Of a stretch of 64,000 nucleotides of DNA, positions 47,409 to 57,938 are shown in pieces. The notes beneath the pieces are model-generated. The model was not told the DNA's origin and did no database searches. It worked only from the letters and a program-made list of their open reading frames with translations. Both the position numbers and the translations under genes were made by a program. The stretch's first letter is position 1. Each line of letters starts with the position of its first letter. Source of the stretch: G963664115 sp965263045 (GTDB lineage Bacteria > Acidobacteriota > Terriglobia > 20CM-2-55-15); contig CBDHGK010000041.1 in assembly GCA_965263045.1 (NCBI GenBank), positions 3,534,001 to 3,598,000 on the forward strand, in the 5' to 3' direction.

Positions 47409-47534
47409 TTAGCGGCCTCCCCAAAGGCTACCACCGCCCGGGAATGGCCAGACCAACCAACCTGGAGCCACCTTGTCCTCAAGCTCTTCTACGACAATTT
47501 CGACTTCAAACCCTTCAAATTTCTTCGATTCCAT
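47409..47534 (-). CDS. 41-residue peptide, acidic N-terminal half and Gly/Trp-rich C-terminal half
   Basis: ATG 47534 has a consensus AGGAGG eight bases upstream. Residues 1-25 are acidic and helical-looking (EVEIVVEELEDKVAPG); residues 26-41 are WLVWPFPGGGSLWGGR. The split into an acidic leader-like part and a compositionally unusual tail, with a good ribosome site and a strong terminator 42 bases after the stop, suggests a highly expressed small peptide. A RiPP precursor is one possibility, but no maturation or export gene is nearby. It could also be a structural or regulatory microprotein. Its real existence rests on the translation signals. Confidence 0.6.
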   Translation of the reverse strand: MESKKFEGFEVEIVVEELEDKVAPGWLVWPFPGGGSLWGGR

Positions 47535-50224
47535 TCTGTTGTCCTCCTGACAATACGTGTACTGTGGCCGCTGCTCGCCTGACAATGCCGATCGCCAATC
47601 GAAACGCTCGAAAGAGGCTCAACTCATGTACGCCCATTACGAGATATCAATGTTGATGGGAAGGATAGCATGGTGGACAAGTTCAGGTGCAAGGAAAAAG
47701 TACAGGGATATTTCTGTCCGATTGGCCCCGACGGATTCGTTTTCTCGTGCCCTCGAAGGCGTTCCAGTGGGTGGTGGTGGGGGGACGGCAAAGAGCATAA
47801 TGAAAACATTCTTTGGGAGGTCTTGTCCGTCTTGGCGCATTCGACCCGGGTGGTCAGGCGACCACCGCATTCGCGTATCCGTGGGCGGGTCAGTTCACCA
47901 TGACCTGCGCGCCGTCCGCTGTGACCAGCATCTCCCATGTGTCAGGCTCCTCGTTCACTTCGAATCCGAGCACCCCAACCCCCCAACTTCCATCGAGAGG
48001 TACGGGTCCGGGGGCCCCAAGGACGGCGCCGAACAATACCGGCGTTAAGACGAATTTTTCCGGTGAATCCAGGGTCTGGCCGAACGGTAAAGGAGGCCCC
48101 CCGAATGGACTGAATAATACAAGATCCAAATCGTTGGTCGGATATCGCGACCAGTCGTTCTCCCATCGGAGTTCGAACGCCAGTTCTTCGACCCCGGGCT
48201 CAACCGCGAAACCATGGAAGACAACCTCTCCATCCGATACACTGCCGGAGATTGAAGTTTCAAGGATACGTGTTTCCAGTGGGCTGACTGCGAGTCGGGC
48301 AGACATACGGCAGCCGTTTTCGGTGGTCCCGTTAACACTGATGCGGACCAGACCCGGTTCGGGGTCATCGAGCACGAACTTGCATTCTCCATTGCCGCAG
48401 GCGCCGGCCAGAACGCCGCCCGCTTCCGGATCGTCGGGATCCGTTTCGCTGATGAAGGCATGTGGGAAGCCCGGGCTGTTCAGTCCGTAATATTCTCCAC
48501 CCGGGCCCAGCAGAGAGGTTTTTGAGGTATGGACCGCAAGGCGCAGTTCATCCCCGAATAACAGATTGGGTGTGCACCGGTTCGTCTTCACCGAAACGTC
48601 GGATATTTCGAATCGTACGGATGCATATGTCGGCAAGATTTCATAGAGGATGTCTTCCCGTTCACCCGGTTGGAGGTGCTTCACTTCCTTAACGACATAT
48701 CCAGAACTGATGCGCTGCCCGACGTTTCGCGAAACCAGCGGGCGTGTTCGAGGTGGACGCGGAAGACGGTTCGACACTTTACCTGTTTCCAACAGTTCAT
48801 ACGCCTTCAGGGCGTCAACCCATCCCATGCCTTCATCGAACTTGTCCGAGCCGTTATCAATCACCTTCCTGTTACCGCTCTTTACGATGGCGTTTCGGAT
48901 CTGTGTGGCTGAAGCACCGGGGAAGGCTTCTCTCAGGAGCGCCGCGATTCCGGCCACGTTGGGAGCACTGAAACTCGTGCCGATTCCAAGGCTGACGGTT
49001 TCCGTGTCCAGGCCCAGACCCGCTCCGAACACACCGATTCCGTCGGACATGATGTCGGGTCCAAGACGCCCGTCGGCATTCGGGCCACGGGAACTGAACC
49101 ACGCGGGCTGTCCGCCTGCGAATGGCCGCAGCAATTCGCCCAGTCCGGGGGCACCGAAAAAACCGACGTCGGCGGCAATGCGCTCCTGATGCGCCAAACT
49201 GCCCGCCCCGACGGCGATCGTACCGTAAGAACTTGCGGGACTGGCAGTGGTGAGCAGCGCCGGCCCGGCATTGCCCGCCGACGCCACCGGAATGATTCCA
49301 GCTTCGAGCAAGGCGTCATGGGCCATATCAAAAACGCTCCTGCCGGCGTAGAGGGTCTGCGTTCCGAGGCTGAGATTCGCCACGTGAATGTCAAATCCCT
49401 GACCTTTCAGGAAGATGATGTAGTCGACCGCGGAGAGGATGACTGAAGACGGCGTCGGCGTAAAGCTGTCCACAAACACCTTGATCATGTAGATCTGCGC
49501 ACCCGGAGCGCTGCCCACGGCTGCTATCCGACCCGCATTGCTGACGGCTTGTGGTGCGTGGAAACCGACCGAATTGAGGAAAACGCTTCCCGGCGCGAAG
49601 GCAAATTCCGACCGGGCTGCAATCACACCCGAAACCATCGTGCCGTGACCGTCGTTGGCGGGGTCGCTGCAAGGTCTCGGATCGACTGCAGGTGGGACGA
49701 AGCTGTCGCAGCCGACAACAGTTGGCCCGCCAACGGTTGTGTCAAAGTGTCCGAACTTCGGCCGGAGTCCCGTGTCGAAGACAGCTACAATTACACCGTT
49801 GCCGCTCAGAGGACGTCTCGTCCATTGATCGGCTCGAGCGGGGGCCTTCCTGCCCTTCCCGACTTTCGCACGCTCTCCCGCATGAAGTGCCCAGACATTG
49901 TCGGCGGAGTGGTTCATCAGGTAGGCTCCGGGATTCGCCTGGGCAAATGCCGGAAGATTGCTGATGGCATCCGCTCCGGCATGCGGAATGTGGTCGAGCG
50001 GGGGAGGGATTACAGCCGGCAGTGGCTCATCCTGGTCACGGCCACCGAAGCTGAGAACGGGTCCCGGTGGAGAGACCATCTGGTCCTTGGTGATGGAAAA
50101 TGCTCCTCCGGTCCCTTCGATCGTTTCGAAAGCTCCCGCGGGAAGCTCTGCGGCCAGTGCATTCAGGTTGTCGTACTGTTGGGTCACCCGCCCACCCGTG
50201 GATTCAACGAGCGCGCGCAAGCCG

Positions 50225-51665
50225 GAATGTGTGCCAATCTTAGTTGGAAATTGAAACGGCTCCAAACCCCATGGTTTGATGGTATTGGAAGAAACAACAT
50301 CAAGCCTGTAAGAGAAAGGAGCCGAGATGAGGAGTCTGTTACGTTCGGTAAAGAAACGCAAGAAGTCGCGTGTGCTGGGTGAGGTCGAGGTCCTGAGCCG
50401 GGAGGAATACTCGGGACTGGAATTGGACTCGAAGGTGGAGATGATTCGGGCGTTGATCCCACTGGGGTTGATGCACGTGGAGGAGTTGCTCGACGAGGAA
50501 GTGAAGTCGTTGGCGGGTGAGCGATACGCACGAAAGGAGGCGGCGTTGCGGGGCCGGCGACACGGGAGCAATCCGGGGACCGTGGGGCTGGGTGGCCAGC
50601 GGGTGCCGGTTCGGGTGCCTCGAGTGCGCAGCGTGGCGGGCGGGGAGATTCCGCTTCGGACCTACGAGGAACTCAGTCCGGGTGGCGCGGTGAACGAGCT
50701 ACTGCTCAGACGTGTGCTGTATGGGATCTCCTGCCGGAACTATGAATCGGCCGCTGAAGCGATTCCGGGAGCGATCGGACTGTCGAGTTCGACGGTGTCT
50801 CGAGGATTCGTCCAGGCGAGTGCCGCGAAACTTCGGGAGATGCAGGAGCGGGATCTGAGTGGCGAGGACGTCGTGGCGATCTTCCTGGACGGGAAGGCGT
50901 TTGCCGACGCCCTGATGGTAGTGGCCCTGGGCGTCACGCTTTCGGGCGACAAACGCTTCTTGGGCTTCGTGGAGACCGACACGGAGAACGAGCAAGTGCT
51001 GACTCCGTTTCTCCGTTCGTTGATGGAGCGGGGCCTGGACATCTCTGAAGGCGTGCTGGTGATTGTCGACGGCGGCAAAGGTCTGCGGGCGGCGGTCAAG
51101 AAGGCATTCAGGAATCGAGCCCTGGTCCAACGCTGCCAATGGCACAAACGCGAGAACGTCGTGAGATACCTATCGAAGACCGAGCAAGCCGTGTGGCGAC
51201 GCCGGCTGCAGCGGGCCTACGAGCGCCCGGAGTACGACGAAGCTCGGGCGGCGCTCGGAGAGCTCCATGGAGAGCTCGAGGAGCGAAACCAATCGGGGGC
51301 TGCGAGCCTTGAGGAAGGCCTGGAAGAGACCCTCACGTTGCATCGGCTCGGCGTGTACGGGGTCTTGGGCCGTTCGTTCAAGACGACGAATTGCCTGGAA
51401 TCGGTCAATGCCCTTGTCGAGGAAAGGTGTGCGAAGGTCGATCATTGGAAGAACTCGAGTCAGCGGCAACGCTGGTTGGCGACGGCGCTCATCGACATCG
51501 AACCGCGCCTGAGGAAGGTGATCGGCTACCGTCATCTTCCAAAGCTCCGCGAAGCCCTCCAGCGAGAGCTGAAAATTGAGGCGAAGACGTCGACGAGATC
51601 GAAGAAGAAGGTTGCATGACCCATCGTGAGCCGTGGAGAGTTTCAACTAAGAATGGGCTTGACTC
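50225..51665 (+). mobile_element. IS256-family insertion sequence, copy 3
   Basis: 1441 bp, ends as in copies 1 and 2, flanked by an 8-bp direct repeat GCAAGCCG (50217-50224 and 51666-51673). Collapse of the repeat restores the S8 peptidase frame (TTG-AAC-GGC-TTG-CGC-GCG). It is oriented opposite to its host gene. Confidence 0.96.
50327..51619 (+). CDS. IS256-family transposase, copy 3
   Basis: 430 residues, identical to the proteins at 2448 and 12163, with FLDGKAF, IVDGGKGL and LESVNALVEE as DDE motifs. The antisense strand of its first ~110 codons is free of stops in the frame of the S8 peptidase, so a chimeric peptidase could be read from within the IS. Confidence 0.96.
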   Translation: MRSLLRSVKKRKKSRVLGEVEVLSREEYSGLELDSKVEMIRALIPLGLMHVEELLDEEVKSLAGERYARKEAALRGRRHGSNPGTVGLGGQRVPVRVPRVRSVAGGEIPLRTYEELSPGGAVNELLLRRVLYGISCRNYESAAEAIPGAIGLSSSTVSRGFVQASAAKLREMQERDLSGEDVVAIFLDGKAFADALMVVALGVTLSGDKRFLGFVETDTENEQVLTPFLRSLMERGLDISEGVLVIVDGGKGLRAAVKKAFRNRALVQRCQWHKRENVVRYLSKTEQAVWRRRLQRAYERPEYDEARAALGELHGELEERNQSGAASLEEGLEETLTLHRLGVYGVLGRSFKTTNCLESVNALVEERCAKVDHWKNSSQRQRWLATALIDIEPRLRKVIGYRHLPKLREALQRELKIEAKTSTRSKKKVA

Positions 51666-51807
51666 GCAAGCCGTTCAACGACCCGGAAGTCTGAACGACC
51701 ACTGGCTCGAGCGCGGGACGCTGCCCGGCTGGAAGTGCGGGCATGGCCGGCATCAGCAACCAGGTCAGAGCAATCCATCCGGGCAGTGTCTTAAGGTGGA
51801 GCATCAT

Positions 51808-52280
51808 ATTTTTATTCCTCTCCGTTTCTCGTTGTAGGGGCCTCAGTGGCTTCCGTTCGGCCGTGGGCCGTCAGGTTTGATATCGAAAGCGCAGCGCCAG
51901 TCCAGGAACACGACCTGCCCTCGAGACTTCCGCGACGAGTTTCGGGCGATCCAACGCGATTGGACTCAAACGCCGGCCCCGATCGGCTGCCGGGCCGGAA
52001 ATAGGTTGAAAATGGGAAATTCTGCGGGCGGTGGGAGATCCCTCGGAGGTTCCAGCATCCTGTCTGGTGCGGGCGTCTGATCCTACGATCGCTGCCCACG
52101 GCTTGCTTCCTGCCAGCCATAGTCGTCAATCCTCACAATACCGGGCTTTCCTGTAAAGTGGATAATACCTGAAATTCTACCTCATCAAAATAATTATAAG
52201 CACTGTTGGGGCGGACGCGTGAAAAGTGCGGCGTCCCTCAAATCGTGGTCCGTCTCCCGGTTCCGTTGCACTGATTCGTA
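51808..52280. other. Intergenic region upstream of the S8 peptidase
   Basis: No gene recognised. A segment near 51908-51925 (CCCTCGAGACTTCCGC) resembles the 22-bp repeat piece at 4389-4410 and 23371-23392. An AT-rich block at 52160-52202 contains TTGATG and TATTAT-like boxes on the minus strand about 15 bases apart, a weak promoter candidate for the peptidase. Confidence 0.35.
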
Positions 52281-53768
52281 TCAATCGAAATACTCGCCGA
52301 AGCGTTCGGCCAGGTCGATCAGGGTCTTCGCGCCAAACCCGATCCCTCCCGCTTCATAGTATTTCCAGGGCTTGTCTCTCATGAACGGGCCGGCGATGTC
52401 CAGGTGGGCCCAGGCGGTTTTCTCGGGAACGAATTCTTTAAGGAATAGGCCGGCTGTAGAGGCGCCGGCCATGGGACCTCCGATGTTGTTAAGGTCCGCA
52501 TACGGTGTTTTGAGCAAGGCCTTGTATTCTGCCGGGAGCGGCAGTTCCCAGAAGCTTTCACCATGGTTTTCGCCCGAGGCGATCACGGCGCGAATGAGGT
52601 CCCGAGAATCACCCATGATGCCGGCGATGCTTTGACCCAGTGCGCGGACGCAGGCGCCGGTGAGCGTCGCGATATCGACAATGTGGGTTGCCCCTTCATC
52701 TCCCGCCAGGGCCAACCCGTCGGTCAGAATCAGTCGGCCTTCGGCATCGGTATTGTCCACCATGATGGTCTTTCCATTGCGGGCCGTGAAGATGTCCCCG
52801 GGACGTTGGGCTTCGCCGTCCGGGGAGTTTTCTGCGGTCGGAACGATTCCGACAACGTTCACGTTAGGTTTCAGTCTTCCGATCGCCTTCATCGCAGCCA
52901 GAACGGCGGCGCCTCCCGACATATCACCCTTCATTTCGAACATCCGGTCAGGCGGTTTCAGCGAGATGCCTCCCGTGTCGAACGTCACCCCTTTGCCAAC
53001 CAGTGCGAGTTGGTGGGGTGATCCATTGGCGCGATATGACAAGCGTATCAGCCGGGGTTTGTTGGCACTGCCCTTACCGACTTCGACCAAGCCGTTAAAA
53101 CCTTCCTTCTTCAATTGATTGAAGTCCCAGATACGAACATCTAAATCGGATTCTTTGGCGATGGCTCGGGCGTCTTCAGCCAGTCGCGCCGGAGTCACGA
53201 CCGATCCCGGCTCGTTTATCAGGTCCCGGGCGTAGTTCACGGCATCCGACACTGTTGTGTAACGGTCGAGATAACGCCGATTCTGTTCATCGTTCGATTT
53301 CAGCGTGATCAGGTTCACGCGCATCTTGTCGAAGTACGCCTGACGTTCTTGACTGTCCTTGTTGTAACTATCAAAGCAGTAGGCACCCAGAATCGCACCT
53401 TCCACAGCCTTACCCACGAAAGGGGCGGCAGCTTCCGTATTCAGAACGATCGAAACCCGTCGCAGCCCGTGATCGCGTGCGGTGTTGATTGCTCGGGCCA
53501 CGTACGTTTTAAGGTTTTCCCAGACGTTAAACGCCGGGTCGAGCGAGGTGGAATATACGGCAAGGTGAGAGGCCGCGCTCCTTCCAGGGCGCGGGGCGAA
53601 GTATCCCCGGCGAAGCCGCTTCGTCCTGAAATTCCTCCGGAGGCCGTCGACGGTCGCAGCCAGAGGCGACCGTCCCAGGTCGTGTAGACGCGTTTCCTTG
53701 TCGAGTATGATCACAAGAAGGTCGGTCTTGACCTTTTGCGGAATGTCATAACGGAGTTGAACTTTCAT
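52281..53768 (-). CDS. pepA: Leucyl aminopeptidase (M17 family)
   Basis: 495 residues. Releases N-terminal residues from peptides in the cytoplasm using two metal ions. Metal and catalytic motifs: LVGKGVTFDTGGISLKP (Lys and Asp), MKGDMSGGAAV (Asp) and VDNTDAEGRLILTDGLA (Asp, Glu and Arg). The N-terminal ~150 residues form the usual less conserved regulatory domain. ATG 53768 is chosen because GGAGGAG lies nine bases upstream. It is divergent from mrfA. Intact. Confidence 0.95.
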   Translation of the reverse strand: MKVQLRYDIPQKVKTDLLVIILDKETRLHDLGRSPLAATVDGLRRNFRTKRLRRGYFAPRPGRSAASHLAVYSTSLDPAFNVWENLKTYVARAINTARDHGLRRVSIVLNTEAAAPFVGKAVEGAILGAYCFDSYNKDSQERQAYFDKMRVNLITLKSNDEQNRRYLDRYTTVSDAVNYARDLINEPGSVVTPARLAEDARAIAKESDLDVRIWDFNQLKKEGFNGLVEVGKGSANKPRLIRLSYRANGSPHQLALVGKGVTFDTGGISLKPPDRMFEMKGDMSGGAAVLAAMKAIGRLKPNVNVVGIVPTAENSPDGEAQRPGDIFTARNGKTIMVDNTDAEGRLILTDGLALAGDEGATHIVDIATLTGACVRALGQSIAGIMGDSRDLIRAVIASGENHGESFWELPLPAEYKALLKTPYADLNNIGGPMAGASTAGLFLKEFVPEKTAWAHLDIAGPFMRDKPWKYYEAGGIGFGAKTLIDLAERFGEYFD

Positions 53769-53896
53769 CAGAATCGGCTCCTCCAGGGATATTGGGCGCG
53801 ATCGATCTCCATCATACGGGTACACACGCTATCCGACAACGGGTGCACCCGACACAAACGGCTCAGGAGGGACCTGTTCTGTCCTCCCAGAGGGTG

Positions 53897-56338
53897 ATGT
53901 TGGGCCTCATGCGCTCTGAACCCCAAGTGCGACGCAAGGAGCAACTCGATGCAGGACTCAAGGAGCAGCTCGATGTACGACTCAAGGAGCAGCTCGATCG
54001 GGAGGAGTTGGTATCCACTGGAGAACATGGCGATCCTCTCGTCCAACTGCAGCATAACCCATGCGTTACCGGTTACCACCGAATCCCGGCGCGCGAGGCA
54101 AAATGGGTCGGTCTGCCGGCGTCGCTGAACCCGGATTTCGCCCGGATCATGACCGAACGGGGAATCTCCAGGCTTTATTCCCACCAGGTGGAGTGTTACG
54201 AGAATGCCCGTGCTGGCCTGAATTCGGTCGTTGTCACGCCCACAGCTTCGGGCAAGACGCTGTGCTACAACCTTCCCGTATTACAGAGTATCCTCGAGAA
54301 TCCGGATCGGCGGGCGATGTACCTGTTTCCGACCAAGGCGCTGACCAACGATCAACTCGCCGATCTGATTCACTGGTCGGAGATTCTTCCCGGTGAAATC
54401 TGTATCCATTCATACGACGGCGACACGCCCCAGGATGCCCGCCAGGCCATTCGTTCCAGAGGCCACGTCGTTCTGACCAATCCGGATATGCTCCACAAGG
54501 GGATGCTGCCCCACCACACCAAATGGACTCGCCTCTTCGAAAATCTGGAATACGTTATCATCGACGAACTTCACACCTACCGGGGCGTGTTCGGTAGCCA
54601 CCTGGCCAACTTGTTGCGTCGCCTGCAGCGGATTTGCCGCTTTTACGGAAGCACCCCACGTTTCATATGCACGTCGGCAACGATCGCAAATCCCAGGGAA
54701 CTGGCCCAGGGGCTCACGGGCAAAGAATTCGAACTGATCGAAGACAGCGGGGCGCCACAGGGCGAGAAGCATCTGTTTTTCTACAATCCGCCGGTTGTCA
54801 ACCGGCAACTGGGCATTCGGCGTTCCTATGTTCAGTAAACCCGTCGCATTGCAGCCGGGTTTATCAGCCGGGCGAAAGGGGCCATCGTCTTTGCGAACAG
54901 CAGGCTCATCACCGAAGTGCTGGTGCGCTACCTCAAAGAGGACGTTCGCCCGGAAATCGGAAAAGAAGACGTTGTCGTGGGCTACCGCGGTGGTTACCTG
55001 CCCCGGGAGCGTCGGGCAATTGAACGTGGTTTGAGGGAGGGCGCCATCCGCGGGGTCGTTTCCACAAATGCCCTGGAGTTGGGCATCGACATCGGAAGCC
55101 TCGACGTCGCGATTCTCGCCGGTTATCCGGGGACCGTCGCATCAACCTGGCAACGTATGGGTCGCGCCGGGCGACGCAGCGGGAGCGCCATTGGCATCAT
55201 GGTGGCCTCGAGCGCGCCGCTGGATCAGTACATTGCCAACCATCCGGAGTATTTCCTGGAACAACCTCCGGAAGCGGGATTGATCAACCCGGAAAACATC
55301 CACATTTTGATCAGCCATCTCCAGTGCGCGACGTTCGAACTGCCATTTGGAGAAGACGAGTTGTTCGGAGTTCACGATGTCGAAGAGATCCTGGAGTACT
55401 TGTCTGAAAAAGGATCTGTCCACAAGGCCGGGCAGAAGTGGCACTGGACGAGTGAGTCCTATCCCGCGGATTCGATTTCCCTGAGGAGTGTCAGTTCGGA
55501 CAACTTTTTGGTCGTGGAAACGACAGGGGAACCTCGGGTGATCGGCGAGGTCGACTACTCCAGCGCGTTCACTACGCTGCACGAGAAAGCGATTTATCTG
55601 CATCAGGGGCAGCAGTACTTCGTGCGGGGGTTGGATGTGTCCGAACGGCGCGCCGATGTCAAACGTGTCGATTCCGAGTATTACACCAATGCGATTACCT
55701 ACACCCACGTTCGGGTCCTGGATACCGCTGAAACGGAAATAATCCATCGGCATGGCGAGGTCCACGTGGCGCATCAGGTTGTGGGTTTTAAGAAACTTAA
55801 GTTCACGACGATGGAAAACGTCGGTTCGGGTGAGCTCAACATGCCAACCCAGGAGATGCACACGACCGCATATTGGATTCAGATTCCTCGAGGCGTTTAC
55901 GACGGGCTTCCGTTTCCAGCGTCCGCGCGATTGGACGGGGTCTATGGTGCGGCCTATGCTCTGGCAGCGATCGCATCTGTCTTCCTGATGTGCGATCGCC
56001 GCGATCTGGGATGTTCGGTTCAGACAGGGGCCGAAGAAACGACTCCAACTCCGGAAGCCGCTCGTCGACAAGCAACGGATTCCGAGCACGAGCCCACGAT
56101 CTATATTTATGACAATTACCCTGGTGGCATCGGATTGAGCCGACCGCTCTACGAAGTCCGCGAGCGCGTTATTGGCGAAACCCTGAAATTGATTCGTTCC
56201 TGTGGCTGCGACGAAGGATGTCCATCCTGCGTGGGGCCATACCCTGGAGCGAAAGAACCCTCTCTGGCCATCCTGACCGCACTGTGTGACGGGGCCGGCG
56301 CACAGGCGGTGCCCCACATCCGGATCTCCGAAGCATGA
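53897..56338 (+). pseudogene. mrfA: MrfA/YprA-like DEAD-box helicase with in-frame stop
   Basis: The 5' part has a Q-motif-like region, Walker A PTASGKTLCYN, DEAH-like IIDELHTYRG and motif III CTSATIANP. A TAA at 54836-54838 interrupts the frame; translation continues in the same frame with TRRIAAGFISRAKGAIVFAN, helicase motifs V/VI (STNALELGIDIGSLD, WQRMGRAGRR) and a C-terminal MZB region with four cysteines (SCGCDEGCPSC). A single base change of a sense codon (for example GAA or CAA) explains it. In Bacillus MrfA repairs mitomycin C adducts with MrfB. Start 53897 is uncertain; the N-terminus includes a threefold KEQLD repeat upstream of the core. An N-terminal fragment and a C-terminal restart at GTG/ATG near 54917 could both be made. 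Confidence 0.85.
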
Positions 56339-57678
56339 CCCGATTTCGAAAGGCGCTGAACCGTCTTCGAGTGGAGCACGCCCCGGATCGTCTTTCGCCT
56401 TCCGCCCAACTGAAGTTCCTGGAGGATCCGCACCGTCTGAAACCACCACACCGCCCGGATACAAGCTTGGAAGTCCGGACTCGGGGTCAATTGCCCGACG
56501 GTCGCATCGAATCGACGATTAACGGGACCCACTACGTCATCAGGCAATCCTATCGGCCCCCACACTTTCATGGGAGTGTGCGGTTGGACCGGATGTCGGT
56601 CGGCGATCTATCGGTCCTGCTCCAACTGGCACGATGCTCATACAATGACCTGGACCGCGACCGAATCGTTTTTCTCGACACCGAAACGACCGGGGTGCAG
56701 GGTGGCGCAGGAACATGCCCGTTCTTGATCGGATTGGGATTTTTCCGTGGCGACCGTTTCGAGGTGGTTCAATATTTCATCCGTGACTTTGATGAAGAGC
56801 CATCGATGCTGCTGGCTCTCGGAAAATTCCTCGAGCGTTTCGATCTGATCGTGACGTACAACGGAAAAGCGTATGATCTGCCGTTGGTCGAAAACCGCTG
56901 TGTCCTGTCACGCTTGGATCGTCCGTTTGAGCATCTCTCACACTTCGATCTCCTCTTCACGGCACGGCGTTTGTGGCGGGCAGGCTACGGAAGCTGCCGC
57001 TTAACAGCGCTCGAGGAGAAGATCCTCGGATTCGGGCGCGGGCCGGATATCCCGGGATCCATGATTCCCGAGGCCTATTTTGATTATGTCCGTTCCTCCG
57101 ATCCGGGAATACTCACGAGCGTTTTCTCCCACAACGTCTACGACATAATCTCGCTGGCCGCACTGGCAATTCATGCGGCAGACGAGGTTGTGCGCGAGCC
57201 GGCTCCTCAAGACGACGCCCTGGATCTTTATTCGCTGGGAAGGATTTTCGATCGGGCCAGGGACCGATCAAAGAGCATGCGCTGCTATGAATTGGCATTG
57301 GAGTCGCCGCTCCCCGTCCCGGTGCGTGTCCGGATACTCGAGCGTATGGCGGTGCTATATCGGAGAACTGGAGAACACCTGCGTTCCCTGAAGCGCTGCG
57401 AGGAACTGATCGCTCTGTCGGAGTTCAGTTTCATCGGCTACGAAGGTGCCGCGCTCTACTACGAATATCGCGGACGGGACCTCGAGGCGGCATCGAGGCT
57501 GCTCGATGAGGCACTGGTGCGGTCTCGAGACTTGTCGTGGATGAGCAGCCGACGCTCGCGCCTCCAGGTTCGCAAAGAGCGAATCGAGAGAAAACGGCAG
57601 AGAGTTTCCCGAGCTGAGGAGGCACGGAAACACTTGACCGGTAAGGGGCAAACGCGCAAAAGGTTGCTGGCCCGCTGA
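56335..57678 (+). CDS. mrfB: MrfB/YprB-like RNase H-fold exonuclease
   Basis: 447 residues. DEDD-type exonuclease motifs: FLDTETTGVQGGAGTCPF (D and E), VTYNGKAYDLPLVENRC (second D) and FSHNVYDIISLAALA (D). A C-terminal TPR-like helical region (~300-420) follows, as in YprB. It overlaps the helicase by four bases (ATGA). In Bacillus subtilis the pair removes mitomycin C lesions independently of UvrABC. The gene itself is intact although its partner carries a stop. Confidence 0.88.
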   Translation: MTRFRKALNRLRVEHAPDRLSPSAQLKFLEDPHRLKPPHRPDTSLEVRTRGQLPDGRIESTINGTHYVIRQSYRPPHFHGSVRLDRMSVGDLSVLLQLARCSYNDLDRDRIVFLDTETTGVQGGAGTCPFLIGLGFFRGDRFEVVQYFIRDFDEEPSMLLALGKFLERFDLIVTYNGKAYDLPLVENRCVLSRLDRPFEHLSHFDLLFTARRLWRAGYGSCRLTALEEKILGFGRGPDIPGSMIPEAYFDYVRSSDPGILTSVFSHNVYDIISLAALAIHAADEVVREPAPQDDALDLYSLGRIFDRARDRSKSMRCYELALESPLPVPVRVRILERMAVLYRRTGEHLRSLKRCEELIALSEFSFIGYEGAALYYEYRGRDLEAASRLLDEALVRSRDLSWMSSRRSRLQVRKERIERKRQRVSRAEEARKHLTGKGQTRKRLLAR

Positions 57679-57938
57679 TGGAACTACTGAGCAAAGTTGC
57701 CCGGGAACTGGAACTCTACGAGCATCCTTTTTTTGAGTTTTCGGCTGCGGAGACCGCCAAGGGAATCGAGGTATGTGTGCGTTCGAAGCTATCCGACGTC
57801 CATTCCCCGACATTTCGTTTCACCCTGTCCGAACGGGAAATCGACCATCCCCAGTTTCGCTGGAGTTTCCAGGGCTTGCTCTACGGGAATCTGAATGACT
57901 ATATGGTGGAACTCTTCAACCAAACACCGGGAGACTAG
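57678..57938 (+). CDS. Small hypothetical protein after MrfB
   Basis: 86 residues. The ATG uses the last base of the mrfB stop, so it is translationally coupled. Predicted mix of strands and helices, with tryptophan and phenylalanine (FRWSFQGLLYGNLNDYMVEL). No signal peptide, no family recognised. Its TAG stop is the TAG of the CTAG that begins repeat A3, so the natural C-terminus could have been changed by the repeat. Confidence 0.7.
   Translation: MELLSKVARELELYEHPFFEFSAAETAKGIEVCVRSKLSDVHSPTFRFTLSEREIDHPQFRWSFQGLLYGNLNDYMVELFNQTPGD

Larger units (their letters stand above)
47890..51807 (-). pseudogene. Secreted subtilisin-like (S8) serine peptidase split by IS256 copy 3
   Basis: ATG 51807 follows GAGAGG. 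The N-terminus is a Sec signal peptide (TLPGWIALTWLLMPAMPALP). After the IS the frame resumes at 50216 (RALVESTGGRV, part of an inhibitor-like propeptide) and includes catalytic Asp (VIVAVFDTGL), His (NDGHGTMVSGV) and Ser (GIGTSFSAPNVAGI). The C-terminal ~250 residues form one or two beta domains, one resembling a pre-peptidase C-terminal type. Removing the IS gives 822 codons in frame. It should be an extracellular or periplasmic protease. The remaining 3' frame is open into the IS, giving a possible chimeric protein without a signal peptide. Confidence 0.88.

Noticed and set aside
47670..47903. Plus-strand 77-codon ORF with a fair GGAAGG site and several cysteines
   Set aside because: It runs into the 3' end of the S8 peptidase in antisense, has an arginine-rich C-terminus typical of shadow frames, and no recognisable family; not listed as a gene.
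55142..56464. 440-codon minus ORF antisense to mrfA
   Set aside because: Long antisense frame caused by codon bias; the plus strand carries all helicase motifs.
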